NCBI GenBank assembly: GCA_028386065.3
Contig: JAKUCV010000376.1
Span: 33,915-97,914 of the forward strand
Origin: Turnera subulata
Lineage: Eukaryota; Streptophyta; Magnoliopsida; Malpighiales; Passifloraceae
Direction: 5' to 3'
Length of the DNA stretch: 64,000 nt
Below are positions 30,880 to 42,360 of this stretch, in pieces. The first letter of the stretch is position 1. Each line of letters begins with the position of its first letter. The position numbers and the translations under genes were made by a program. The notes beneath the pieces are model-generated. The model was not told the origin of the DNA. It ran no database searches and saw only the letters and a program-made list of their open reading frames with translations.

Positions 30880-31170
30880 CATCTTTTATCACATGCATTC
30901 GTGACCGTTGAGGCTGGACAGATGGGACCGTACCTCGAGTAGAGCGCATGTGCGACAAGTTTACAGCTGTTCGGACATCGTGGAGAGATACGAGACGAGA
31001 CAGACGTTTTGGCTCACGCGGAATTTGTGGACAAGTGGGTAACGTGTCTTTCGAGGGACACAGGATTGTCTCATGATCGTCACCGTGCGAGTTAACGGAC
31101 GTCACCGTTAGCTCCGTATGTCACGTTTCTTGGGTTCGAGGATGTTTACGTCCGATTCGAGCGCCGAGCA
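30880..31170 (-). other. CpG-rich segment between the two antisense ORF regions
   Basis: About 290 bp in the LARD interior with many CG dinucleotides (for example GTACCTCGAGTAGAGCGC and ATACGAGACGAGACAGACG). Methylated retroelement DNA usually loses CpG to TpG. The segment lies just upstream of the TATA box at 30672-30679 in the antisense direction, so it may be promoter sequence. This is inference. Confidence 0.4.
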
Positions 31171-31315
31171 TGAAACATGTTTTGTTTTAATTCCTTTTTG
31201 TTTTGATTTTGTTAAACGAGTTTTATTTTTGAATTCTTTATGTTTGATTTTATATTTTTATTGACAAGTTTTATTTTGCCTTGAGATGCTTTAATTTACC
31301 GTTTAACATAAGATT

Positions 31316-31777
31316 TTATAACATAAGTGAGTTTTGATTTAGAAAGAGAAAGCTTATTTTATTTATTTTATAAAGGTTTACAACAGGAGAAGGAGTACTG
31401 TACGGAGCTACTTGCTTCTCAAGATCTTTTACAAGTTTTTGTACATTTTTCATGTGCGGGAACAGCTCCGCGCACGCCAGTTCAATTTGTGCCACCGCCG
31501 AGCTGATCTTCCTCAGCGAGACATTCAGTTGCATCAGCTTTTGTTGCGGAGTGCTGCTCTCAGCTACCGCCTTGCCTTTCTTGTCTTTAGCCTTCTTGAT
31601 GGCACGCTTCTTCCGTCGTTTTGGGGAAACAACCATGTGCTCCTTCAGGCCGATGATGTTCGTCTTGAACCGTTTCTTTGGAGGCTCTTCATCGGAGCTT
31701 GTCGGGAAAGCTATGCCGCCGATGTAGCCGTTGTTCTTGGAGTCAGAGGTTGTCCTTGATCTCAGTGGAGAGTCCAT
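31316..31777 (-). CDS. Antisense LARD ORF A, predicted basic nuclear protein (153 aa)
   Basis: The open frame runs from ATG at 31777 (MDSPLRSRTTSDSKNNGYIG) to the stop at 31316. The product has an acidic-to-basic patch EEPPKKRFK (about 31-38) and a strongly basic run SPKRRKKRAIKKAKDKKGK (about 51-69) that fits a bipartite nuclear localisation signal. An amphipathic, probably coiled-coil, segment follows (about 80-122, LMQLNVSLRKISSAVAQIEL and NVQKLVKDLEKQ). No known family is recognised. It is not gag or pol, and it lies antisense to the LTRs. A TATA box sits about 35-45 bp upstream of the ATG. It resembles in position the antisense extra ORFs reported in some plant Ty3 elements (Tat-type). 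Function is unknown. Confidence 0.6.
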   Translation of the reverse strand: MDSPLRSRTTSDSKNNGYIGGIAFPTSSDEEPPKKRFKTNIIGLKEHMVVSPKRRKKRAIKKAKDKKGKAVAESSTPQQKLMQLNVSLRKISSAVAQIELACAELFPHMKNVQKLVKDLEKQVAPYSTPSPVVNLYKINKISFLFLNQNSLML

Positions 31778-31811
31778 GACTGTGTGAGAGTATGCCAGTC
31801 ATGAGGTTTGG

Positions 31812-31822
31812 TATTTATAAGC
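31812..31822 (-). promoter_or_regulatory. TATA box for antisense ORF A
   Basis: The - strand reads GCTTATAAATACC about 35-45 bp before the ATG at 31777, which would give a very short leader. It lies about 140 bp inside the 3' LTR boundary, in DNA specific to the LARD interior. Confidence 0.5.
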
Positions 31823-31950
31823 GGATGAGATGTCGCTTAAGGATATAAGCGGTATCTCATGTTAAGTTTGGACACCTGGCAGAGTGTGCCAGAAGCTTAT
31901 CGTGGTAGGACCCACGGATAAGACGGAATTTTGGGGACGAAATTCTTTTT

Positions 31951-31963
31951 AAGGGGGGTAGAA
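31951..31963 (+). other. Polypurine tract of the LARD
   Basis: AAGGGGGGTAGAA abuts the 3' LTR start TGTAAC. The preceding GAATTTTGGGGACGAAATTC matches the same place in the pol-bearing element with one difference, which ties the LARD to that family. Confidence 0.8.
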
Positions 31964-33007
31964 TGTAACAACCCGGGTAAAATTTGGATTTTTACCGGGA
32001 CTGTTAAAGTCGTTATACAGTGATTTACCGAATGAATTAATCTTGGGTAATTAATTCAAGGTAAATCGGGAGTCGTTTTTCGAAACGGAGGGTTTTCCCG
32101 CGCTCGGGAGTATCTTTCCAACTAACCGAGCCTCGGTTTTCAGTTCCGAAAGTTGGACAATGCTCAGGAGAATTAATCGGATTTTTCGAGCCCAAGTCAT
32201 ATTTTTGGACTCGGAACGGAAATTACGATTATGCCCCTGCCTTTTCCCTTTTCTTCTTTTCTTCTCTTTTCTCTTTTCTTTCCTTTTTCTTCTTTCCTGC
32301 TCCCACGTGAGTTCGGTCGCCTCTCCCGTGAACTCGCCCGTGAAGTCTTCCTGTGAGACTTGTGAAGTGCTGCCCGTGATCATTTGTTCCCTTTCCCATC
32401 TTTTGCTTCCTTCTGTTTTCTTCGTTCTTTCTTTTTTTCTCCTTCACTTTCTTTCTCCTCCCCCCCTCTCTACTCCTCCTTACAGCCACGCCAACACCAC
32501 CGAACCACACAACCAGTTCCTCCCCTCCCTCTCTTCCTCCTTTCTCCTCCCTGTTACCGTCACCCGTCACCACCATCACCGCCCTCACCACCAACGCCAC
32601 CCACCTCCTCTTCCTCCTGTAACAAACCGATCCACCACCTCTAGCCACCGGCGACCTCAGGACCCGAGCCCCGTCGTCTTCCCGTGCCGCACCTTCTCCT
32701 CGCCGCCTCCACCTCACGCGACGCCGGGACGACCTGCAGCAGCGACCACCAGCACGTCACAGCCGCCGCCACAGCAGGCCTCGCCGTTGCAGCCGCCGCG
32801 TCGTCTCCTTCCTCCTCGGCCACAGATCGACGCCTCGTCTGCAGAACCGCTGCCACGCCTCCACGGTCTCGCCGTTCGCCTCGCCCACAGCAGCCGACCG
32901 CGTCACCGCCGCCCCTGTTCGTGCCGTCGCTGCCCGTTTAGGTGAGCTGAAGATTGGGGATGACCCAGCCGGGTCGGGTTGACCTGATGCTTTGTGGGTT
33001 GGGCTGG

Positions 33008-33038
<31 letters not shown>

Positions 33039-34922
33039 GGCTGGAACATGGGCTTGGGCATGGACTTGAATGGCCCATTGTTCATGGCCCAGCCTGCCTA
33101 ATAATAAGAATGATAAAATAAATAATAAAATGTATTATCTGGAAAAAAATGAATATGGTTTTATAAATTATATAATTTCCAGAAAATAGACAGATTAATT
33201 AAATTGACAAGATATAATTGTATCCTTAAAAAAAATAATATAGAGTAAATAATACTTTTGGAAAGTATATATGTACGTTGATATAAATAATTTTGGGTTG
33301 GAGAAAAATATATGTATGACAAATTTCTGTAAATATGGTATTTTATAATCTGAAAATATATATACAAGTTATTATTTTCTGAAAAAAATTGTTATATGGT
33401 AAATAGTCTTATAAAAATATTATGGAAAATATATATGTTATAATTTCCAGAAAAATTATGGTAATTATTATTTTGGAAAAAGTATATTATTTTATGAAAA
33501 TATTTTGAAAAGAGTTTTAATTAAAGTATGGTACCGAAATTATATTCGGAAATACGTACGGTTAAATATTTTCGGTAAAAGATAATAATAACGGATATGA
33601 ATCGGGATGGGATTATTTCGCGGTTTGGGCATCATAGCATACCAATTATGTGCATTTATGTGAGCATGTTGTTTTGTTGTATAAGTTATGATATCGAGCA
33701 GTTCCTGTGGAACCGGCTTTGGAACCTGTTGAGGATTCCGTATTTGATAATCGGCTAAGGTGAGGTTAAGTAAATATTTATATACATCCCGTGATATCAA
33801 GTTGCTGTTTGGTTGCTATATGTGATAATTGCTGGTATGAAACTTTGTGGCTGTGTTTGGTTTGTTGTGTGATGAATTAAGTTGATAATTGTTGTCGTTG
33901 ATGCTGTTGAAATTATTGTTGCTGTTGATATTATTGATGAGGTTGGAATTATAGTTATAAGTAAGACTATTACTGTTGTTGATTGTGAGAAATATGTAAG
34001 CTGGGTACCGAGGGTACTATTATGGGAATAGTTTGGAATAAGTTTATATTATCCAGACGAGCGGAGAGGCTGCGAGCCTGCTCGGGATAATGTGTTGATG
34101 ATTGGTTAACAGTATAGTGGTAACAAGACTAAAATGGTAAACTTAATAAACTGGATACACTTAGACATCTAGTAAGTCACAGTTAAATGTTGGAACAGCC
34201 AGATGGTAGTCTTATTTTATGGTGCTGGGGGAGAGTGTGCTTGGGGTCTACTCCCTGTCTGTACCAGTTATTTATATTTAGGCGCTGGGGGAGAGTGTGC
34301 TTGGGGTCTGCTCCCTGTCTGTGCCAGTTATACGTGGAGGTACCAGGGCAGGGTCCACGGGCTAGCTAGCTTGACTACCAGGCGACGACCATCATTTAAC
34401 TTGTGATAGGGGCCCTGATAATAAAATTGGAATAGCGTGTCTAGAATCACAAGTGTATCATTTAAGGTTCGTGAGAACCTTTGTTAGATGTTGGTGATGT
34501 GACTTGGGAATTTACGGTTGTTGTTTATGTATATTTGCTTATGGGTTTTACCCGGTGGGCACTTCGGACTCACCCCTCACCTGCGGGCTTTCATCCCGTA
34601 GGATGAGTTATTTGTGTTACAGGTTGGGTGCATTCCAGACAGACTGCGGCGTTATCTCTTGGACAGGGCTCGGATCCATAGTTTGCATCAGTATAGCATA
34701 CAGTGTCTTTGTGAGTTTTAAAGTCTTCCGCTGTGCATGTTTTTATTATTGTTGGGCCAATGGGCCGATTATGCTGTTATTGACATTATTACTTTTGGGC
34801 TGTTGAGCTCGTGTTCCTATTGTTTACACTGTATGCTGGGTTTTGCTGGGTTTGATTAGTTGGGTCATCACAGTTCCGGCACGTGTTTACTGTGTACGGT
34901 AAATACGGGTCGAGGCGTTTCA
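31964..34922 (+). repeat. 3' LTR of the LARD (2959 bp)
   Basis: It begins TGTAACAACCCGGG and ends GGGTCGAGGCGTTTCA. It shows the same internal layout as the 5' LTR. It has a shorter (GT)n run near 33016 and lacks a short AT segment near 33297 that is present in the 5' LTR (about 27966-27981). Confidence 0.93.
34221..34340 (+). repeat. Two copies of the 60-bp tandem repeat in the LARD 3' LTR
   Basis: This is the equivalent of 28901-29020. One unit has GGGGTCTACTCC in place of GGGGTCTGCTCC. It lies between GCCAGATGGTAGTC and the TACCAGG block, the position occupied by other short tandem motifs in other family LTRs. Confidence 0.9.
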
Positions 34923-34927
34923 TATTT

Positions 34928-36341
34928 TTATTTAAGTATAGGTAACCATATATATTTGTTTCACGGTGTATTATTTCCGGGTTGCCCAAGTTTCACCTCC
35001 ATTATAAACCATAACAAAATTTGGGTGCTAACCGTATGTTTTGGTGGGTTTTTCAGAAAAAAAAAAAGAAGAAGAAGAAGAAGACATGCACACCGAATTT
35101 TGCCTTAATTCAACATACATAATTCTTCTAAAACCAAGCCTGCCTATGTGTGGAATATTATTTCAAGTCATGGAAGACAACTCGAAAGATGATGACTTAA
35201 ATGAGGATTTAGAATCGTTACTATCTAGGTGACAACCTAAATGACTAGGGATTTACATCAATCAAATATGGTTGTTGATAGTGGATATATTAGGATAAAT
35301 AGGCAATTTTAGTATTTTATTTTTTACTTTTTAACTTTTTCTCTCCATTATTGTTTATACTTTCTCCCAATCTAAACCATATAAGAGATAATATATATTT
35401 CCTTAATCTTTAATTCAACCCAATTTCATTCTTTCCTTTTTCTTTCTCCTCTCATCATCATCTTGACCCATCATTTTTCACAAGTTATTTTAAGAAAAAA
35501 ACTTAACCTAGTTTCTTTACCCAAAATATAAAAAAGCTAACCTAGTTTAGACTTTTTGAGATATCTTATACCTCCAAACAATAGAACATATAAAAAGAAA
35601 ATAATCAAACTCATGCATTAAGCCAAAGATGGGAAAAAAAAAAAAAAAAAGGAATGGAAGTAAAGTAAAACCTCCTCCTCTTCCAAAGGGGAAGAAAAGA
35701 AGGGCGACGATGAGATGATTCAACGAGGGGACCCCACAGGTGACGTGTCATGACAGTCTCACAAACCTCCCCGTCTATGGGGTTGACACGTGGCAGGTGT
35801 AATGATTGGACTACGAACAGAACGCTACCACGTTTCGACCTATTAAACACCCAACAAGGTAGGGTGACCCCACCCACGCCACTGGCCGCCCCAGCTTTCC
35901 CCGCTTTACTAAAATTTCACGCACACACAAAAGCGTTGTGGAAAGCGAGTCGGTTTTTAGCGGGAGAGTAGTTTTGGCTTCCAGAAACTTCCGCCCAAAT
36001 CCTGGCTATAATTCGCCCACGGATCTAGCGGCTGCCATCTCGACACGTGTACCCCGGCCCACGTGAGCAATTCCTACGTGGCACCTCCCATTTTCCTGAA
36101 ACTGATACGCCTCCCTTTTATTGGACCACCTCCCTTCAACCCACACATGCCCCCCTCAGAAGCCAAAAACCCTTTTTTAAAAATGAAAACCTCTCTTGAC
36201 TAACAAACAAAACCAGCGCTAATTTCCTTTAACCAAACCCGAAAATCAAGAAGAAAAAAAACACTAGTGAACTGGTTTTTGGTTGAATTCGGGATTTTTC
36301 TTCCCTTTTCTTTTCTCTTTCCATTCGTTTGTGGGGAGACA
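34928..36341 (+). promoter_or_regulatory. Upstream region of the RCC1-repeat gene with clustered ACGT/G-boxes
   Basis: The distal part (34928-35640) is AT-rich with no gene. From 35740 to 36085 there are several ACGT-core motifs: TGACGTGTCA (35741-35750), CACGTG at 35787-35792, 36044-36049 and 36060-36065, and TACGTGGC near 36075. These are binding-site types for bZIP/bHLH factors such as ABRE-binding or light-responsive regulators. A regulatory role is inferred. The 5' leader probably starts after about 36180. Confidence 0.5.
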
Positions 36342-39300
36342 ATGGATGGAGAGGAAGGGGAAGGGATGAAAATGGAGGCGGAGGAGGAAACCGGAAGAAG
36401 CCTAGTGAGGCGGCTTAGGGAGGAGAGGCTAGTGTTCATGTGGGGTTATCTACCGGGAGCTTTGCCCCAGCGGTCTCCGATTCTCTCGCCGATTGTTGTC
36501 AGGGCCCCTGGGCACACTTGGCATGACGTTTGCGGCGGCGGTTGCGGTTTTGCCTTGGCTATTTCTGGTGCTCTCTTCTTATCTTCTCCTCATTTTTAAC
36601 TCTCTTTTTTTGTATTATTTAATTATTATGTTAATTTTCTAGTTTTACTATTTGTGGTTTTTCATCACTTTATTTTTTTATAAGGCATTGGTTAAGTAAT
36701 GCAGAGTTTTTAGTCGTTTGTTTGCTGAGGAAATGTGGAGAAGAGGAATAAAAATTGGATTTCAGCTTTGAATTTTCTATTTTCTTTTTTACTGTTTAGT
36801 TACTCGGAAATGGAATCTGACCTAAATTGTATGAAATAATGAGTTGTTTACTTTGTCCATCTGAATCGCTGCTGGTCATTTTCGTTCTCTGTTTTTTTTC
36901 AATTTTGTTTGTTGAAGTGAGAGCTCAAAGTTCCCAATCAATGCCTTGTTCCATTTTGCTTTTCATGTTTGTTCTCTGTTTTTTTTAAAAAAAAAAAAAA
37001 TTGGTTCTTTTTGTTGTAGTGAGAGCTCAAGTTCCACTCCGCTTTTCATGTGACTCAAAAAGTGCCTTTTCTGTTTCTAGTTTTGAGTATTTCGTTTCCT
37101 TCCCGTTTTGAATGTAATAGTATCCCGTTGTCATTGTAAACATTGATGTTAACTGCGTTAATGCTACTTTTATGTCTTTCAGTTCAAGGTTGTTGTGCTG
37201 TTTAGCACACTGAGCAAGTTGGTGCCAAAATTTTTTCTTACCTCATTACTCTAATTTTTGTCGTATGTTTTTAGCCTGATTGCTTCCCTTTGAGTTGAGG
37301 CTTTGAGCTGTTGCATTTGAGATTTAAATTGTACAGTAGCAGGGAAAGTTAGGAATGTGAATGATTCTCTTACTTCACAGTCCCTTTTCTTTTCTATGTT
37401 ATGGCCTTGTTGGGCGCTTTTTTTTACTGTCCCTTGGTTTTGAAAATCAGAGTAGATTTTTTACTCATCATTCTTTCTCAATCAGAGTCCGGCAAGCTTA
37501 TTACATGGGGTTCAACAGATGATTTAGGACAGAGCTATGTTACATCCGGGAAGCACGGGGTAGTTCGGCACTCTATGAGACTTCAGCTTCATTTTACAGA
37601 TTTTTTTTGGTTTTAGTTCCATCACATCTGACCTACATTTCCTCTTAATATCCTGTTTAGGAAATTCCGGAGCCTTTTCCTCTACCAACTGAAGCTTCTA
37701 TCATCAGAGCTGCTGCAGGCTGGGCCCATTGCGTGGCAGCTACAGGTAAAACTAGTGTCCTTATTGGACTAATGGACTTGATGAAATCCTTCATATTTGT
37801 CTCCATCAATCATTTTTCCCTCTCTCATATCTTCTTCCATGAAAAATCATGCTGCCCAAGCCTTACTAAATTCTTTTTATTTTTTAAGCACAGAACATGG
37901 AGAAGTTTATACATGGGGATGGAAAGAGTGTGTTCCCTCTGGAAAGGTCTTTGGTGAGCCATCTGGAGTGGGAAATGCAGAAAAGGATGTGTTTGAACGA
38001 CAAAGTCAGTTCTTGCCAGAGCAAGGTAGATACAGTTTGGCTTCTTCATATGCACAGTGGAATTGTTCATTGTGTTGCGCTCTAGTCTAAACTTATGATT
38101 GCAGTGAGCCCTCGCTCTCAAGGCTCAAAATCTACCGGTGGAAGTGGAAACTTGTCTGCTGTTGATAGCAGAGGAAGTGGAGATGAAACTACAAAGAGAA
38201 GGAGAGTATCATCAGCAAAACAAGCAGCTGAAAGCTCATCATCTGGGGATGAGACACTTTCTGCTTTGCCATGCCTAGTGACAATGAATCCTGGAGTGAG
38301 GATTCACACAGTTGCAGCTGGAGGCCGCCACACGCTAGCCTTGTCAGGTACTGTCTTATCCTGAATCATGCTCTTTCGGTCCAAGAAATTCTATATTCAG
38401 TCATTCAGTTTAATTTGAGCATTGGTAATTTCTAATGATTGCTACGAGCTAGGAAGCTTGGAGCTTCCGTGGCTTGATTAAGTTAAAAAAGAAATTGTTC
38501 TGACTCTCAATGTTTCAGATATAGGACAGGTTTGGGGTTGGGGCTATGGAGGAGAAGGGCAACTTGGTTTGGGCTCCCGGATACGAATGGTGTCTTCTCC
38601 TCATCCTGTACCTTGCATTGATCCTTCTTATGGTAAAGACAGAACCACAGCGCTTTCTCGAGGGGTCATGACTTCGGAGGGTCAGAATTTCAGAGTTCCT
38701 GGAAGTTATGTGAAGGGTATTGCCTGTGGAGGGAGGCACAGTGCAGTCATCACAGGTGTGTTTTCTATAATTGTTCTTTTTTGCTCATTGTATTTTCCTA
38801 AATTTGCTTGTCATTCAATATGGTAAAGAGTTGCAGGATTGTTTGAGTCATACGTCAGATCCGCTTTATTTCATTGTGGTTGCATAGTTGAGGGCTGAGC
38901 ACCTTAGGTTTGGCAAATTAGTGGGGATGTCGCAAAAACCTCTTTGATGAGGATGTTGTCCAACTGGGTCGCTTTTATTAATTTTATGCGTGCTTTATCT
39001 TTTACCTTCAGTTTATCTATTATCTGATGAATCACTGCTTATATTAATGTGCTTATAAACATAATGTTGCAGATGCTGGAGCATTACTTACTTTTGGTTG
39101 GGGACTCTATGGACAGGTACTTTAGACAATTAAATCTTTGAGTTAAGCCTCTTTTCCTCATTGTCTGCCTCTCTTTGTGGTAGTTGTCTTCTGCACATGT
39201 TTTTTTTATCATGTGCATTGATTAAACATGCTACTTTTTTGTTACATTTTACAGAATGCTCATTGCTTATTTCTATTTCACTGATCTAACTGTAAAATAA

Positions 39301-41991
39301 AATTTTGTTCCACAGCCTTAGTGTTGTTGAATGGTGCACTGTAAGTTGCTTTTTGTGTCTGCATGATTTTATTGTTTATTCACGATCCTCATTGGCTCTG
39401 CAAAACAATTCTTTGGACATATGCTTACTCTTAATGTTGAATGTGCAATTAATTAGTTACTCGCAACGGCCAACAGCTTGGCCATTACCAAAAGTTTTCA
39501 GTGCTGCAAGTATCTGGATTTTTCTTGTTGCTTTGTAGTGAAAAATCACAATATAATGTCAGAAAAATTGATTGTGTAATTTTTTCTTCTTGTGAATAAT
39601 CTGTTCAAATTTCTTAAGACCATAAAGCAACTATTCATGTCAAGGATCTTGCTCATGTTGGAACCTACTCTTTTTTTTTTTTATAATACCATCTACCTCA
39701 TTTAGTTGATTTGCGACAACTGAATTTTCCAATTTCACTCCTTTTTTTGTTATAGTGGTCCTTGTAAAAATTTCTTAATCATTTCCCTGACCTCTTGTCA
39801 ATTTTATAGTTGTCTTCCTTAATCATTTCCCTAACAAAGGAAGACTGATGCATCAAAAAATGCAAAATAATTGGTGTAGCGTTTAAATGAGTGATCCAAA
39901 AATGCAGGATTTGATATTAAGCACGGGTTTAACTCTGTGATTAAGCTGTTAAATCTTTGAGGGCTTCCATATTTGAATTCTATGCTCTGGAATTAATTTA
40001 CAATAGCTGTTATGGCATAATCAAGTTGCCTGTAAGCAGATTTAGTTGCATGTTTGACTGCACTTCCATCATTTTGACTTGTTCTAGTTCACAGTATTAA
40101 CCATTCTTCAGGGTTAAACTATAGGTAAAGTAGATAAGGAAGGGGAGAGAGGCACTGTACATGTTGAATTGAAGTTCAATCTCGAAGGGATAGTTAACAT
40201 ACTCTATGTCTTTTATAGCAGATATTTCTTTCTTTACTTCTTATACATTTTCATTCTGCATCGTTCAATATATCTGGGAAAGGAGTGAAATTAAATTCTT
40301 TATGATTCCTTTTGTCAAGTGTGGGCAAGGAAGTACAGATGATGAATTAAGCCCAACATGCGTATCTTCCTTGCTGGGCATTCGGATTGAGGGTGTTGCA
40401 GCAGGCCTGTGGCACACTGTTTGCATCTCTGCTGATGGTGATGTGTATGCTTTCGGAGGAAACCAATTTGGACAGCTGGGAACTGGTGGTGATCAAGCAG
40501 AGGTATGCCACAATGCCAGGAATGTAACCATATTGCCAGGGTTTCCTAGTCCCCTTCGTTGTAGGATATCGAACAGATAATATTTATCACTGTTTTTCAC
40601 AAGCGCTTACATGCTCTTCTATGGAAACACAAACAAGCTTAGTTGATCAATACAAAAGGCAGAGGGTTTCATATTGTCAAAATACTAAAACGTTGAATGG
40701 GGTTAAAATGTTTGGAGTTGAAATATCGTGTATTAGTAATACTAACTATGCAGACAGATAAATGAAAAGGTCTAGTAATTCTTTTTTATCTTTATTTCAG
40801 TGCTTTTTCTGGATGTCTTTTAGTCTCTATAGCAACTTTGATCATAAGGTCACTATGTGATGTAGAAATCACCATTGATTTATTTGTTTTCTGTTCTTTT
40901 CAATATCAGACCCTTCCTAGGCTCTTGGAGGCTCCAAGTTTGGAAAATGCACATGCAAGGATAGTCTCTTGTGGTGCCCGTCACACTGCTATCATCACAG
41001 GTCTGTTGACTATCTGAAATTCTCCATACTCTCTCTGTCTTGAATCTTTCCCTGCATGGCTGGAATTTTGTTTAAAGAAGTAGAAAAGGGAAATAGGGAA
41101 AAAGAAACTGATTTTTTTGGGATGAAATGACAACATTTTCAGAAAAAATTTTATCTGACGACTCTGGGCGTCAGTGTACAGCCTATGCTTCAAATAAATA
41201 AATCCTAGTTATTGAAGATGCAGTTGCCTCGATTAGGCTGGATAACCAGGCAATTGCTTGGTTTGGAAGAGGCTTGAGCCCTAAGAAATGGCTTCTCTAG
41301 GCTCTGGAAATTGGCAGTGTGTCAAAAGATTTTATGATAGAGAAACAGCTTAAATGGATGCAGCAGCAGTAACGAAAGCAGGAGGTTGTTCAAATCTTCA
41401 GTTCAGTTGGCAGAATTAACTGACTATTTTTAATACAGAACTTTTCCTTCACTCTACATGGTCTTCTTAGTGCTTAGGGATTTATTAAAGATTTACGTAC
41501 TTTGAAAAGTGCAAGTTAGAGATTAGAACTTCTATATCCGATTTGAGCTTGTGCTTTTGTGTTCCTTGATTTTTGTGTCACAAATACTTTTGCTTATGCC
41601 TATACCTCTGGTTCTTGCAGCGGATGGGAAAGTTTTTTGCTGGGGTTGGAACAAGTATGGCCAGGTATGATGCTTGCACTACAGCTTGCAATTTGAAGTG
41701 AAATTTGACCACTTATTATGCTTTATCATTAGACATTTTAGTTCCTCAGTACGTCTTAGGAGATTGAAATTCCCAACTTTCTGTTCCCACTTTGCTGCAT
41801 ACAGATGCCTCTTTTATGTTTTTATAGTAACACAATGATGTGGTTTTAACATCTAGAAATGTGTACAGCTTGGCTTGGGTGATGTGATTGATCGCAATAT
41901 TCCGTCCCAAGTTACCATTGATGGTTATGTGCCTCGGAACATAGCATGTGGCTGGTGGCATACTCTACTATTGGCTGAATCCCCAACCTGA
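36342..41991 (+). CDS. RCC1-repeat protein (seven-bladed propeller type), 11 exons
   Basis: Exons by eye: 36342-36567, 37486-37559, 37661-37745, 37894-38025, 38105-38347, 38519-38755, 39073-39116, 40320-40502, 40910-41000, 41621-41664 and 41869-41991. They join to 1482 nt (493 aa) with GT-AG introns and a continuous frame. Seven RCC1-type strands are visible: FMWGYLPG, LITWGSTDDLGQ, VYTWGWKE, VWGWGYGGEGQLGLG, LLTFGWGLYGQ, VYAFGGNQFGQLGTG and VFCWGWNKYGQLGLG, each followed by a GWAHCVA/GGRHTLAL/GLWHTVCI motif. A Ser-rich insert with a basic KRRR patch (about 203-206) between blades 3 and 4 may be a nuclear signal. The start is the ATG in MDGEEGEG, since an upstream in-frame GTG is not used in plants. 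RCC1-family plant proteins include UVR8 and the cold-related TCF1. This one resembles the latter type, but its identity is not proven. Nothing looks broken. Confidence 0.92.
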
Positions 41992-42360
41992 GTATATGAC
42001 ATATGTGAGCCTTGGCACAGTTTTGTTAGGTTAGAAGGTCTTTTCAGTTGGTATATTGTTGCGCATATGTACCAACACTGGCTAGTATGCATATACACCT
42101 GCTTCTGATTCTTTCATGGCTCATATCACCATAGTTAGTTCTATATATGACATCACTAGAGTAGTATATTTCTTTCAAGATGTACAATGATCTAGGTCCC
42201 TTGTGCATATTATATTGTAATAAGATGTCCTGGTAAACTTAGTCCCTTTCTTCGTTACTGTAAGCATGTTCGTTTCTTGTGGTCTGATTTCATAGGATAT
42301 AACTGGATGTATCTCATTCAAAATTCACTTCTTGGTGCGTTTATTTAAAGTCGACGTGTA
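41992..42360. other. 3' flank of the RCC1-repeat gene
   Basis: T-rich sequence with AATAAG-like motifs (near 42218) that probably includes the 3' UTR. No other feature is seen. Confidence 0.5.

Larger units (their letters stand above)
26628..34922 (+). mobile_element. LARD-like non-autonomous LTR retrotransposon (8295 bp)
   Basis: It has two LTRs of about 2.97 kb, a 5-bp TSD TATTT (26623-26627 and 34923-34927), a PBS at 29604 and a PPT at 31951. The interior (29604-31963, 2360 bp) has no gag, protease, RT, RNase H or integrase. LTR ends, PBS and PPT match the pol-bearing element at 945-9921, so that family is the likely source of enzymes. The first LTR base reads C where T is expected (CGTAACAGC), a terminal mutation. 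The interior carries two ORF regions on the opposite strand. Confidence 0.93.
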
